Shown here in pieces: positions 1 through 10,700 of a stretch of DNA of 18,130 nucleotides. How positions within the stretch are numbered: position 1 is the stretch's first letter; each line of letters opens with the position of its first letter. Under the pieces are notes generated by a model. It was given only the letters and a program-made list of their open reading frames with translations. It was not told the DNA's origin and made no database searches. Source of the stretch: Monoraphidium neglectum (taxonomy: Eukaryota > Chlorophyta > Chlorophyceae > Sphaeropleales > Selenastraceae); contig NW_014012663.1 of assembly GCF_000611645.1 (NCBI RefSeq), positions 1 through 18,130 of the forward strand, in the 5' to 3' direction. The position numbers and the translations under genes are program-made.

Positions 1-1316
1 CCTCGCGCTCATGAGCACCACCACCTCGGGCGCCGCGTACAGTTTGGACAGGCCGCAGGGTGGCGTGGAGGCTTTGTCAGTGAGCCCCAGGTCTCCAATC
101 TTGAGGCGGCCGTCGTAGCCCAGCAGGAAGTTGGCCGGCTTGACGTCGTTGTGGGCCAGGCCGGCGGCGTGCATCGCGCCGAGGGCCTCGGCCAGCTGGC
201 GCAGCACGGGGGCGAGCTGGTCGGGCGACAGGCGCGCCCGGCCGGTGCGGTACCTGTGGCCAGTCATCACGTGGTCCAGGTCCCCCGCCGCCAGCTCAAA
301 CAGGTGGTAGGTCGTCACGCAGTTGTCGCCGCAGGCAGACACGATGGGCCTCACCACGCGCGCGTGCGCCGCCGCGCCGCTGAGCTGGTGCTCAAACGCG
401 CCCTCCTCTGAGTCACCCTTGGTGTCGCACTTGAGCGCGTAGCTGCGGCCCAGCAGCGCCACGCGCCGCACCTCGCCCTGGCCGCCGGCGCCCAGGGGCG
501 CCCCGGCGGCGAACACCTCATCCGCGTCGCACCACAGTTGCGACTCGAGCTCGGCATACAGCTCGCTGCCGCACGGCGCCCACTCGCCGCGCGGCAGGTG
601 CGCAGTGTCAATGTTGCAGGGCGCAGCGGGGACCTCGCGGCCGCTGGCGGCGTCGGGGGATGTGCTGCGGCCCGTGTCGGTGCTGCAGCTGTCTGGCGTC
701 TTGAGCCCGGCGGCGGCCTCGGGGGCGATGGATGTGGAGAGGTCGAGCAGGGCGGTGATGCTGATGTCACCGCTGGAGGTCGCGATGGAGGTGGCGGTGA
801 TGTCGGGACTGGTGTCCGTGGTGAGGGTGCCGCTGCTGCTGCAGCCTGAGGACGCCCGGGAGCGCCTGCTGGTGGCGCAGCAAGCGGTGAGCCTGGTGGA
901 AGCAAGGGCACAATTTGGGTGGGGAAGTGTGAAGCGGCTTGCTTGAGAAAGAGCATAGATGGCAAGCCGGCGATCCGCCAGCTTTGCTCGTTGCCCTCAC
1001 GATCGCCTGCAACAGGCTGCTTGGCTGGAGGCGTGACGCTGGCGCCTGATCACAGTGTGCGCCAATCGCCTGAGCGCGCTGACGCAACGGACCGGCGCAC
1101 TTGCCCCGCAACCTGGCGCGCGCCTCACCTCTTGCACAGCAGAAGACTGTCGTCGCAGGCAGTGGAAGATGCAGAGGCGGAAGGTGGCGGCGCGGCGGCC
1201 GGAGGGGCGCGGCCTGCGCGCCGCCGCCGAAGAAGCTTGGCGCAAACGACAGCCGCGGCGCAGCCGGCCACGGCAATCATGGCGGCGCCGCCGGCTGCCC
1301 GGCCAACAGCACGCAT
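1..1316 (-). CDS. Membrane-anchored, non-RD-type protein kinase (partial, C-terminus off the left edge)
   Basis: Two exons, 1316..1129 and 892..1, separated by a GT-AG intron (1128..893) whose donor reads AAGAG/GTGAGG and whose acceptor ends CCACCAG; the junction restores an Arg codon and leaves 360 residues open to the window edge. Residues 10-29 are a hydrophobic Ala/Val segment followed by RRRR (30-33), which looks like a signal anchor leaving the kinase on the cytosolic side. Residues 64-160 are a Ser/Thr-rich low-complexity linker. The kinase domain then shows a Gly-rich loop GAGGQGEV (197-204), the ATP lysine in YALK (K217), the catalytic loop HNDVKPANFLL (D312, K314, N317), DLG instead of DFG (330-332) and APE (350-352). 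All catalytic residues are present, so it should be active. HND instead of HRD makes it non-RD, which in this superfamily often means no activation-loop phosphorylation requirement. Substrate and subfamily are unknown. The first Met of exon 1 is used as start; an upstream exon cannot be excluded. Confidence 0.88.
893..1128 (-). other. Intron of the kinase gene
   Basis: A 236-nt GT-AG intron joins the anchor exon to the kinase exon. Without it the anchor frame stops just after the donor, and the kinase frame has no Met at its N-terminal side. With it the two frames fuse in phase (AG from exon 1 plus G from exon 2). Confidence 0.8.
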
Positions 1317-2631
1317 TGCGCAGCTTGGGTGGGCGGCGACGGGCTGGTCGAGAGCAGCGACATCTGTGCCGTCGGCGGCGTTGGTGGTGGCGTTGCTGCT
1401 GGTGCAGCTGCTGCTGCTGCGGCTCGGCAGAGGGATTGCGGCGGGAAGAGATATGGTCGGGGCTGTTGCGAATCAAGTGTATGGTTTATTGCGCCTTTGC
1501 ATACACAGCTGCCTGTTGTCTGAACCAGGCAGCTGGCACACACTGGCTTGCGCAGCGCACAACAACGCAAAGCAGCGATGCGCACGCAGACAGCCAGATC
1601 ATGCGCCTGACCTCAGCAGTTCTGTGTCGAGCTTCCGATCGTCAACCAATACCCTGAGTCCCATGCTGCAGCCTGAGATTGGGTCCGCAGAGGCTGCCGG
1701 ATCGATGTGATGCAATAGATCAGCGAGTTGAGCCACGGAATGATGTTCGGATGCCTTGCAGTATGGGTGCGAATTATGTACCGTATCGAGCGTCGGTCTC
1801 AATGAAACTCGCGGGGGTTGTGTAGGCCCATTATTGGAAGTGGAAACATCCCGGGAGCGTTGACTCATTGACTTTGTGAATTACAAGCCACATGAGAAAG
1901 GCACATCACCACACAATCATGAGTATAAGCACAGCAGATGGTGCAGCACATAGCATGTATCATGTGCGATCATCGCGCTGCCCGGGCATGTGTTGCTTGA
2001 GATCGACAGACACTCATGGGGGCGTTGCCAAAGTCCACCGACCTTGTCTGTGGCGCCTTGTATCATCAGAGCACAGGGCAAAGGCTAGCCTCAATGCAGG
2101 AAAGCTGCTGTCAAGCCGGCGGCTGTTCTGTAGCAGGATCACCTGACACCTTGTGCGGGCGTTGACAGCGGCCAAGCGGGTCCCGGCTGCTGCAGTGACA
2201 ATGTTGTGCAATTGCCCCAGTGCCTGGATACACTCCACTGCCAAAGCGTAGGCCCACATCTTGCACTGCGGAGGCAGCTGGTGCTGTATAGCTGGTCACA
2301 GAGCTTGCCGCCAGTTTTGACGATTAGTACTGGACAGCAAGCATCAATGGGCCGGGTGAAGGTTCGATCCTGTGTGTAATATCTGATGGTGAGTGATCAC
2401 ACCACCAGAGCTGCATCGACTTCATGGCAATCACGCGGTTTTGCCTGCCCATAGCATCGACCCAGGCATGCTGCGTGCCGGCTTGTCAGAAAACCTGAAG
2501 AGATGAGACGCTTGCACGAGTAGAGTAGATTATAGACCGGGGGCTGAGCACCCAGTATGCTTTAAGGACGGGCGCAAGGGTCAGGGCGGCTGCACGTGCC
2601 CTCGCTGCCCCACCGGTGTGGGGGATCTGGA

Positions 2632-2656
2632 GGCCCCCTTGGGCGCCGAGGGGGCC
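2632..2656. repeat. Near-perfect GC-rich inverted repeat (hairpin)
   Basis: The arms GGCCCCCTTG and CGAGGGGGCC flank a five-base loop. Nine of ten positions are Watson-Crick pairs, and the remaining one is T:G, which is a wobble pair in RNA. It lies in intergenic DNA away from both flanking genes. Function unknown. Confidence 0.55.
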
Positions 2657-3283
2657 CTCACACAGCCATGCGTGGGGGCGTGTGTGCCGGACAAGACCTT
2701 TACTGGAATCTAGGGTGCCCAAAAGGCTATCAAAACTCCCTGTCATCCACTGGCTGTGTCTGGATGCTAAGGGCTAAACAGGTTGTGTGTGTAAAAGGGC
2801 AGGCTGTACTGGGATGGTAGCTGCGGTATTTGCCCCTAGACCAGAGCATCAGACCCAACCATCGCCAGTTCCTGCTTATCTCCTGGACTGCTGAAGTGAA
2901 TGCATTTGCGTTTTCATGAGTTGGATTTGATGCTTGTGCTAGGCTGAGCATTTCTGGATCGTGTTTGATCGTGCTGCTGACAGTGATATTTTTGATCTAC
3001 GAATCACAGCCAAAGCCTGTGCAGGCTCCTCCATAATTACTACACGAATGAGAAGCGCATAACCAACCAAGAGGTCCAATCTTGCGCGCTGCAGCAGGCC
3101 AGCCTGGCTGTCGCTGCACTGCCGCTGCTTGCGCTGGTGTGTGGATGTTTGCGATCCTTCGTCTACTCCACTGCGACTCAGGCCCTTAGGTGAATGCTTG
3201 ACTCTTATGAGCGTGGAGCGCTACGAATACCACCACAACCAGCATGAGAAGCCCCCAACAGCCCTAGCTGCTGAGAGTCTCGC

Positions 3284-3319
3284 CCCCCATGCCGTGTCAT
3301 GCCCCCATGCTGTGTCATG
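3284..3319 (+). repeat. 18-bp tandem duplication
   Basis: Two adjacent copies of CCCCCATGC(C/T)GTGTCATG differ at one base. The repeat lies about 130 bp upstream of the proposed start codon of the coiled-coil gene, so it is in its presumed promoter or 5' UTR. It may simply be replication slippage. Confidence 0.7.
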
Positions 3320-3448
3320 CTGGGCCTTGCGACCCTCAGCTGTCTGGCGCCCCTGCCCCCTGCTTTCGATACTAATTCAAGGCCTTGATAATCCCAACAC
3401 CGCAGACAGGACACCCGTGCCGCCAATTCTGCAGAGCGCGAACACGTC

Positions 3449-5761
3449 ATGGACGGCAAGGTGCGCGCCCAGATGACGCCGCCGGTCACATCGCTGCGCT
3501 GCTCGTCGCTGCGTGGCTTCTCATGCTGCCCCTGTCACTTAGAAGCCACTATTACAGCGGGTTCGGCGCCTCTCGAATCTCCGCATGTGCGCGATACGCA
3601 TGAAAGTGCATGGGTGCGGCTGTGCAAATCCCTTTCAAGACGCAGCAGCCCGGCCCAGCTTCATTCACACCTGCTCCTTCACGACCCGTGGACGCTGTGA
3701 ATCAGCTGGGTCTTCCTCCTGCGCATGCGCACCTCGGCAGGTGATTATCGCAGAACGCATGCATCCCATCCTGCCTGCCGACCCACACTGACCCCTGTTT
3801 TGTTGCTGCAATGAAAACCCGATGCCTACCCCAGGGACGCTAGCAGGTGGCCAATCCTGAGTGGAACGCCACCATGCACGACTGCAAGGAGTTGCCAGAG
3901 GGCGACGCAGCGCCCTACACCGCCGCGCCCTCCTCCTCCGCCCACGGCGCCGCCCTGCGCGCCAAGCGCGCGTCCACAGAGGCGCGACCCAAAGCGCTGC
4001 TGGAGGGGCTCTGTGACTGCAAGGACTGGGAGCTCAAGGCCGAATCCAACATGAAGCTGTCAAAGGTGGGCGCAATAGCGCAGAGGAACATTGCAAGGAG
4101 TGCTATTGAGTTGAAGGGGCTGGGCTTTGCGTTGCCATCGCTCGAGGCTCGGCGTTGTGCATCTGGGTTCTGAGCCTTCCTCGCAACTGCGGGGTGGCTG
4201 CTGGAGTGGCACGTTTGGCGCACGCATGCAGCAAGCTGAAGCATAGTCGTGCTTCTCGCTCTGCCATGCACAGCGCGTCCCTCCGCCAACAGGCATAATC
4301 ATCAGGCCCCGCGTCACACACAGCTGCCGTGGTCGTGGCCGCGCCTCCTGCACCCTCCTCCCCTGCCCAGCACAAGGCACACTCCCTGGCGGTGTTGCTG
4401 GCCGAGCCCGAGGCCTCTACCACTGGCCCCATCGCCGCTACCACAGCTACCACCGCGGCCACGGCCACCACTAGCATCAGCAGCAACAGCAACGGCCCCA
4501 TCCAGCTCAACATCACCATCGCCCCCGCCAACGCCCCTTGCCAGGTCAGCGGCTCCGGCAGCTCCCCGCAACGCCATACGTTGGCATGCCACAGCCAGCT
4601 CACGCCGTGCCAGGCATCGCAAGTTTCATGGCATGGCGTGTCCAATATTTGGAGTCTAGGACATTTCTGGAATCCATATCATAGTCGTGTTGCAGTACTG
4701 ATGTGATCATTGGTTTTCCTACAAGCTGGTGTGTGCTTTGAGGCTTTGGTCCCTCACATGCGCCCCGCCACGGGCCCCAAACTCTTGGCCCCTCACATGC
4801 GCTGTGTGCATCAACCCCACCAGGAGGCCGAGGCGCGCGCCGCGCGCGCGGAGGCAAGCGCGGCGGCGGCCGACGCGCGTGTCGCACGCATGAGGGATCA
4901 CCTGGAGCGCCAGCTGCGCAAGAGCCAGGACCAGGCGGTGGGCGGGGCGCCACCATGGCTCACCCCTGACCTTCATGTGCCCGGCAGCACACGCCTGTGC
5001 ATCAGGCCGCTGTCCATCAGCTGCTGGCCAGCCGCCAATCACAAATCTGCAGCGTACCTGCTGGCTTCGACCAGGCCCTTCCTCTCAATCCGCATTGCGC
5101 AAACAACTTGGCAACAGGCGGAGCTGGAGGTGGCCAAAGCGCAGCTCCGGGAGCTGGCGGCGTGCAAGGCGCGCGCGGCGGACGCGCTCCGCGGCCAGTT
5201 TGACGTAGGTCGGGCGTGCAGCGCCACGGGCGCTCTGGGGAGCTTGCGAGCTCACAAGCCTGGGCAGCCGGCTCTCTATCGCTGCCGCTGGCTGCACAGG
5301 GCCGGGTGCTTGTCGAATCAAATCTGCGCTGCCCAATTGGGCCGGCTCAAATTGCACAATGGCTTCTCAAGGGTCCACACGTACATGGCCAACAGCCAGC
5401 ACATGATGCCTAGCCACTGGTGGCCTGTGTTGCTTGCAGGACCTGTTGGAGGCAAACAGCGCGCTGAACGCGCTCAAGCCGCACCAGGCCAAGTCGCGCA
5501 TGTCGCGCACGGTGAGCTGGGACCCTGCAGGATTCTGCAGGCCCACGCACAGATTTGCACTGAAATCGACGACTGAAGTCATGCAGCTGCGGCCACCCTT
5601 GCTCCCTGCGGCGATCCAATGCCTGCGGGCGCAGGTTGCCTTTGCCTTGGAGCGCTACGCTACCTGGGTTCCCGACAAGACACATCTTCACACAAAACAA
5701 TTGTATACCCGCCCTTCAACTGTCACTCCTGCAGACCCGCTACAACGACCGCGCCGCCTGA
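3449..5761 (+). CDS. Unrecognised 234-aa protein with C-terminal coiled coil
   Basis: Seven proposed exons: 3449-3460, 3847-4065, 4371-4544, 4824-4937, 5118-5204, 5440-5511, 5735-5761. Every intron is GT-AG and phase 0, and every internal exon is an exact multiple of three, which is good evidence for the model although I recognise no family. The first exon encodes only MDGK and is the weakest part. Residues 5-77 contain a Cys-containing stretch (HDC, CDCKDW) and a small-residue region. Residues 78-135 are Thr/Ser/Asn-rich and probably disordered. Residues 136-225 are Ala/Glu/Arg/Leu-rich with heptad-like Leu spacing (HLERQLRKSQ, LEVAKAQLRELAA, DLLEANSALNAL) and should form a coiled coil, so dimerisation or a scaffold role is plausible. 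The protein ends TRYNDRAA. No membrane segment or clear targeting peptide is visible. Function unknown; alternative upstream exons are possible. Confidence 0.6.
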
Positions 5762-6156
5762 ACAATCTGCCATGCTGTCTCAGATCACCCGAGCCTATGT
5801 CGTACCACCGCCGATGGCGCAGCAACGCGCCCCAAATGCACATGAACAAACCGCCCAGTGCGACAGCAGCTTTGCACGTCTTGCCCGTCTGTGTGTCTGC
5901 TCATGACTGCCTGGCAATCCTGAGTGTCCCACTGCCCGTCACCGGGGATGAGCCATATGAACTCCTGGCTGTTCTGTATGGCTTCTGCATTGCACCTGCC
6001 TTTCAATAACATTGCGCAGCAACCACCCTATCTGACCGATCAACCATCTTGAGCAGCACAGCAATGGCCCCCCCTTTGCTGACCAGCAAACATGACCCTT
6101 TCTTTCACACAGATCATCATTGCCAGCCGCAACGAGCGTCCCCGTCAATTTTCTAG

Positions 6157-6161
6157 TGTAA
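6157..6161 (+). terminator. Candidate TGTAA polyadenylation signal for the coiled-coil gene
   Basis: TGTAA is the usual polyadenylation signal of chlorophyte nuclear genes. This copy lies about 395 nt past the stop at 5761, a normal 3' UTR length for the group. A second plus-strand copy lies at 6700-6704. Confidence 0.5.
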
Positions 6162-6728
6162 TACATATGTTTACTTTAGGTAGAAACATTCAACCATCAT
6201 GCGCAAACTGGCTGTTGCGGCTAGGTGGATGCTGGTGGCATTTTCATTTTTGAAACTGCATTGATCGATGCTGTGCTGGTCTTGTGTACTCATGCCTTGA
6301 GGTGATTTCATTGTTCAGAAATGTGCTGAATTGGAGTAATCATCCAGGACGACAGGGCTTAACAGTGCTCAGCAGGGGCAGCAGAGCACCACTCAGGGCC
6401 CCAGGGGGGGGGCAGACGAGGAAAGAGCCGAGAGAGAGCAGCAGGATGCAAGACTCGCAGGCGTTGGGGTGACGTGTCTAGAGACAGCAGTCCTCAAGAG
6501 GATCAATCGGAGGGCCAAAAGGATCACGCCATCACTTACCTCAGCTTTCAATCAGACACCAGCACAGAAAGCCGCAGCTCCAGCTATCCGCCCGGGCTCT
6601 GATGGACTCCTGTGCTTCCAAGCAAGAAGGCCTTACTTGCCAGCTACCAGAAAGTCATTGATGTGCTTGACGCCGTTAGAATGATATTTTGGGCGGGCTT
6701 GTAACGGATTCCCGACAGCTGGGATGAA

Positions 6729-6731
<3 letters not shown>

Positions 6732-6800
<69 letters not shown>
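6732..6800. repeat. (CTG)23 / (CAG)23 trinucleotide repeat
   Basis: There are twenty-three uninterrupted CTG units, followed by CGG CTG. The open frames through it encode poly-Cys (plus) or poly-Gln (minus) and have no supporting gene structure. It sits between the convergent 3' ends, just past the minus-strand TGTAA signals at 6839-6843 and 6875-6879, so it is probably not translated. Such tracts are length-unstable. Confidence 0.95.
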
Positions 6801-6801
<1 letters not shown>

Positions 6802-6838
6802 GGCTGCAATTGCATGACCGAGAGATTTGAAAATGGGA

Positions 6839-6879
6839 TTACAAGGGCAATACGTATGTGCGGCACGACTCGCTTTACA
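6839..6879 (-). terminator. Two candidate TGTAA polyadenylation signals for the b5/b5 reductase gene
   Basis: TTACA on the plus strand at 6839-6843 and 6875-6879 reads TGTAA on the minus strand. These are the first such pentamers I find downstream of the stop at 7736, giving a 3' UTR of roughly 850-900 nt. Confidence 0.4.
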
Positions 6880-7735
6880 TTCATTTATAATGCTTGTAGT
6901 GTGAGAATGGCGCCTGCTTCAGTGCAGGAACAGCAAGCAGGTGAGCGGTCAAGCCAAGCTGGAGCTGCGCTGCACCACAGGCTGCTGGAAAGCAACATTG
7001 CGCTTTGTGTTGTGGCTAAAGCAAGCTGTGGATTGGGTTGGCGGTGCTTTGGGTGCTGCCAAGCCGGAGGCCCGGTTGGCGGCTGGAACAGCGGGGGCTT
7101 GGGCATCAAGTATGGTTGACGGCGCATGTGCGGCGCACAAAAAGAGGAGTGCGCACCAAAAGGCTGCTGGCATGGTGGTTGTTTGGAAAATATAAGTAAC
7201 TGCAGGTACCACGCAGCGTCTCCAAACAATGCCTGTTGGAAATGCCACCATCAATCTCCTGTGCAACTGGCAAGCTCAGCAGCAAGGCAAGTGGACAGTG
7301 GGCCAGGTGGCAGAGCGCATTTGTGGGAGGATCCCCAGTGAGAAGGCAACCCTTGGGGGCGCTCGGCTCATGAGCCGTAGCCAGGATCAAGACACCACAT
7401 GCTCCTCGGGCAGCGCTGTCCTCTTGATAACTACCAGTCGCTTTCCAGCGTGTGCCGGTGACGCCAAATGACGCTGCACCACGCCGACACCTGCATGCCC
7501 CCTGCAAGAACGCCGCCAAGCGCAAAACACTGTGTCTGGCGGGTGGCGGGCATTGGGCCCCCACCAAAGCGGGCCCGTGCACTGTCGGTGAAAGGATGCA
7601 GTAAACAGTTGGCCCAATTATCCCACTTCCAGGCCCCTGAAATGCCGGGTGCCAGTGGACCCCTTCGAAAGGTGAGTCACGGCGCCAGGCCGAGTGCCGG
7701 TGCGGGCGACAATGCCCCAGGGACCTCGGCCTACA

Positions 7736-10700
7736 TCAGAACACGACAATGTCCTCCCTGTCCCCCTGCGCCCCCTTGAAGCCCAGCTGCTGCAGGCCAG
7801 GCAGGACCGCCATCTGGGGTTGGGGTTGGAGAGGGAGGCGAGGGGGCAGCGGGAAAGTGGGGATGCGGGCGGAGCGTGCAGGTAGAATTTGCAGGGGGAC
7901 GGTGGGGGTGTCCTTGTGCGCGAGAAGAGTGAGTGAGGAGGGGGAATTGTACCCGTGCAACTTGTGCCAGGTGCCTGGATTGGGCAACCCCATCATGGCA
8001 AAGGTGGGTTGGCTTGAGAGTTTGGCTGACGTGCGAGCTAGGCGGGTCAGTTGCGCCGCGAGGGCAGCAGCTCGCGGCAGTGGCATTGGGCACTGGTTCG
8101 CCGGGGCAGGGGGGTCGGCACGCAGCAGCAGGGCAAGCTTGTGAGCGTGGTTTCGAGCGCGGTGCACCCGTCTGAACCCATGTCATCTTAAATCAATCAA
8201 ACCATTCGACAACGCGCGGCACAGACGGATACTGCACTTTTGTTGTGAGATTCCTTACGACCAGCTCCCTGGCAGCAATTACATGCCCCCTCCCCTCCCC
8301 TCACCTCGATCATGCCAGGCGGGCCGCACATGAGGGCTAGGGAGTTGGGGCCCGACGGCAGCAGGTGCTGCGCCAGCATGTCCAGGGTCACCTGCAGCGC
8401 ACCAGTCGTGGGCCTGCTGTCAGTGACGAGTGACGGGTGGCCGAGGTGCATGGCAGTACACCGGGTGTCGACAGCTCTGGCTGGCGCTGCGCTTGCCACA
8501 GTATCTCGGCGCAACTGGGGTATGAATCAAGCCCAAGGGCGCAGCCTCGGCCAAACAGGGGCTCAGGGATGTCGTCCGCATAACGCAAACAGCCCCGGGG
8601 CGACGTGAGGTTGTCAACGTGCGCCACAATCACGGGAGGTGTGCAGCTCACCCTGCCGCTGGAGCCGGCCCAGCCGTGTGGCGGCTGCTCCAGGACGTAC
8701 CTCACAGTGAACCTTTTTCAGGGGGTTGAATATGGGGGTTGGGGTTAAAGGGGAGGTGAGCGGTTCAGGCGCGCGAGAAGGCGGTGGCAGGTTGTGTGGG
8801 TGCGTGTGATGAGGTGGGTGGGCTGGAAGGTGGATTTGCGCATTTGCGCTGGACATGGGGCTTGACGGGATAATTGTGAGGGGCAGGGGTGTGAGTTGGT
8901 GATTGTTCGGCCAGGCGTGGGGCGGCCTACGGCTGAACTCCTTAGTACGGCTGCCAGCCTAGTGAGCTGCAGGCTGCACCCTACCAAAATGGCCGGAATG
9001 CCCCTAGGAGAACACCACCGTCCAGAATTGAACCCTTTGCGCTAGAAGAACACAAAACACGCATTCACAAAGGTGCAGGCAGTGATCTAACAGAGGCGCT
9101 AGGCTTCACGGTTTGATGGTCCAATGGAAGCCTGGCCCGCACCTGTCGGGGTGCTTGGCTGCAAATGCGTCCAGCTCGTGCCGCAGCCAGATGTCGCCCT
9201 CCCCCTTGTTTGCATACAACAGCGACAGCCGCGTCGGGTCTGAAGGGTCGCTCAGCGCCTCACGGATGACCTGGTCAAGACGGCCCGGGAGGGGCGGAAG
9301 CCAGGGGAGGCACGGTGTGAATGGCGAGGGCGGGATTCTATATGGGGAGCGAGGGGTAGACGGGGGGCGGGTTGTTTGCGGGAGGGCGCGGGCACAGGTG
9401 GCAATCAGATACGCGCCTACTGGTCGAGTGACGATGGAGCAGAAACCGGCGTTCAGCCCAAAGCAATGTTTACACAAACCAGGCAGGGAGGCCTCGCCTG
9501 AGCCCGCCCCTGGTGCGCAGGCAACAGCCTGCTCGCGCTGGCAGGCCGTCCCCTTGCGCCCCAGCCCGGTGCCTGCCGCGTTGCACCTGCCGCCCCCGGC
9601 CCCCCATCTCCTTCCTCGCACCCCCTTGTCCCATGGCCTGGGGCCTGCTGCCTCGCGCCTCGCGCTCTGCAGCGCACGCACCGCGTAGCAGGGGGTGATG
9701 CCTGAGCCGCCGGCGACAAAGGACAGCCACCTGGCAGAGCCTGGCCGCCTGTTGAATACGTAGCTTCCCGCCCCCGCGTAGTCAAACTTGCCCATCGGCC
9801 CCTTGACACTGATGGTGTCGCCGGGCTGCGTGTTTTGGGTGGAGGTTGGTGGGTTGTTGGGGTTGCGGCTTGAGGGTCGTTCGGGCTCGAGCAGCGCGTT
9901 GTGAGCCGCGGGTGTCATGTACACTGACGCTTTACTGACAAGGACTGGGTGCGTTCAAGGGGGCAGGGTCGGTTGCGTACCTCATGCGCGAGGCTCACTC
10001 ATACCTGTGTCCCCCAATCCTCCACCCCTATGTGTTTATTCTTCGCTCATAGCTCCTGTTTCGCTGCCAAAGGCAGCTCGTGCTCCCCCTCAAATTCTCT
10101 TTGCAACCTCCCTCCCCTTCTCGTGCCGCAGCCAGGCTCACCTTGAGCCGTGCCAGGTGCTGACTCATCTTGCCCCCCTCTGGGAACCTGGGGTTCTCCC
10201 CAGCCCAATACACCTGATGTGGCAGGCAATTTGGCACCATGAAAAGGAAAATCTACGGTCAGCAGCACGGCAGGTGCCCACGGCTGGGTGGCAAGGGCAA
10301 GCTAAGCAGCGCACTGTGGCCGGGGGCAAAGGGCGTTGCTGCATCAGTTGAACCATTTTGTATCAAACTGCGTGTGTTGCAACTGGGCGGGCTGCTGTCC
10401 TTACGCCACGGCTTGCTCAAGGAATCCCACGCCCATTTTCAAAAAGCCGCCCATCCCAAGCCTTGGAACTTGCCCCACTGCTCCTTGACCCCAGGAGCTA
10501 GCCCCTGACCCAGGCCATGCAAGCAGCTGACCAGCATGTGCGTGCCTGTTCCTGCGCGCACGCAGCCGCGTGAACATCACGCCTGGACCCCCTCCTGCAC
10601 AACAAACGCGCACCTTAAGCAGCAGATCCAGCCGCCCCAGGTCCCTGTCACTGCTGAGGGGCGTGTAGGCGCGTGCCACCAGCTCCCCGCCGATGTCTGG

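Larger units (their letters stand above)
1317..3448. other. Intergenic region between divergent kinase and coiled-coil genes; no supported gene
   Basis: No reading frame here shows a recognisable domain, convincing splice structure or sustained coding bias; the short open frames look like chance. The stretch should contain both upstream regions. It holds a near-perfect inverted repeat at 2632-2656, an 18-bp tandem duplication at 3284-3319 and scattered TGTAA pentamers on both strands (for example near 1881 on the minus strand and 2372 on the plus strand). I found no convincing TATA box or tRNA. Confidence 0.6.
5762..7735. other. Convergent 3' flanks of the coiled-coil and cytochrome b5 reductase genes
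   Basis: This stretch lies between two stop codons that face each other. It contains plus-strand TGTAA at 6157 and 6700, minus-strand TGTAA at 6843 and 6879, and a (CTG)23 tract. No open frame in it has recognisable protein features or a convincing splice model. I read it as 3' UTRs and spacer. Confidence 0.6.

Noticed and set aside
919..1710. Plus-strand open frame of 263 codons opposite the kinase leader
   Set aside because: It is antisense to the spliced kinase leader exon and intron, is low complexity, and has no recognisable motif; GC-rich DNA gives such frames by chance.
2362..2375. GGTTCGATCC, resembling a tRNA T-loop/B-box
   Set aside because: The flanking bases do not form a five-pair T-stem, and I find no matching acceptor stem, anticodon arm or A-box at the right distance.
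4749..4805. Repeated CCTCACATGCGC in an intron of the coiled-coil gene
   Set aside because: Two short copies about 40 nt apart in intronic sequence; too short and too few to indicate an element.
6633..6884. Minus-strand frame with poly-Gln, and the plus-strand poly-Cys frame
   Set aside because: Both are simply translations of the CTG repeat; no splice sites, domain or flanking coding signal supports a gene.
7229..7471. Plus-strand 80-codon frame downstream of the b5/b5R gene
   Set aside because: It is in the presumed 3' UTR of the opposite-strand gene, with no domain, no splice support and no polyadenylation signal of its own nearby.
8199..8241. Alternative last exon of the b5/b5R gene ending VVEWFD
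   Set aside because: A nearby GCAG acceptor would give a short tail, but the exon at 7813-7736 supplies the conserved C-terminus (AVLPGLQQLGF, ending DIVVF) expected of the reductase family.
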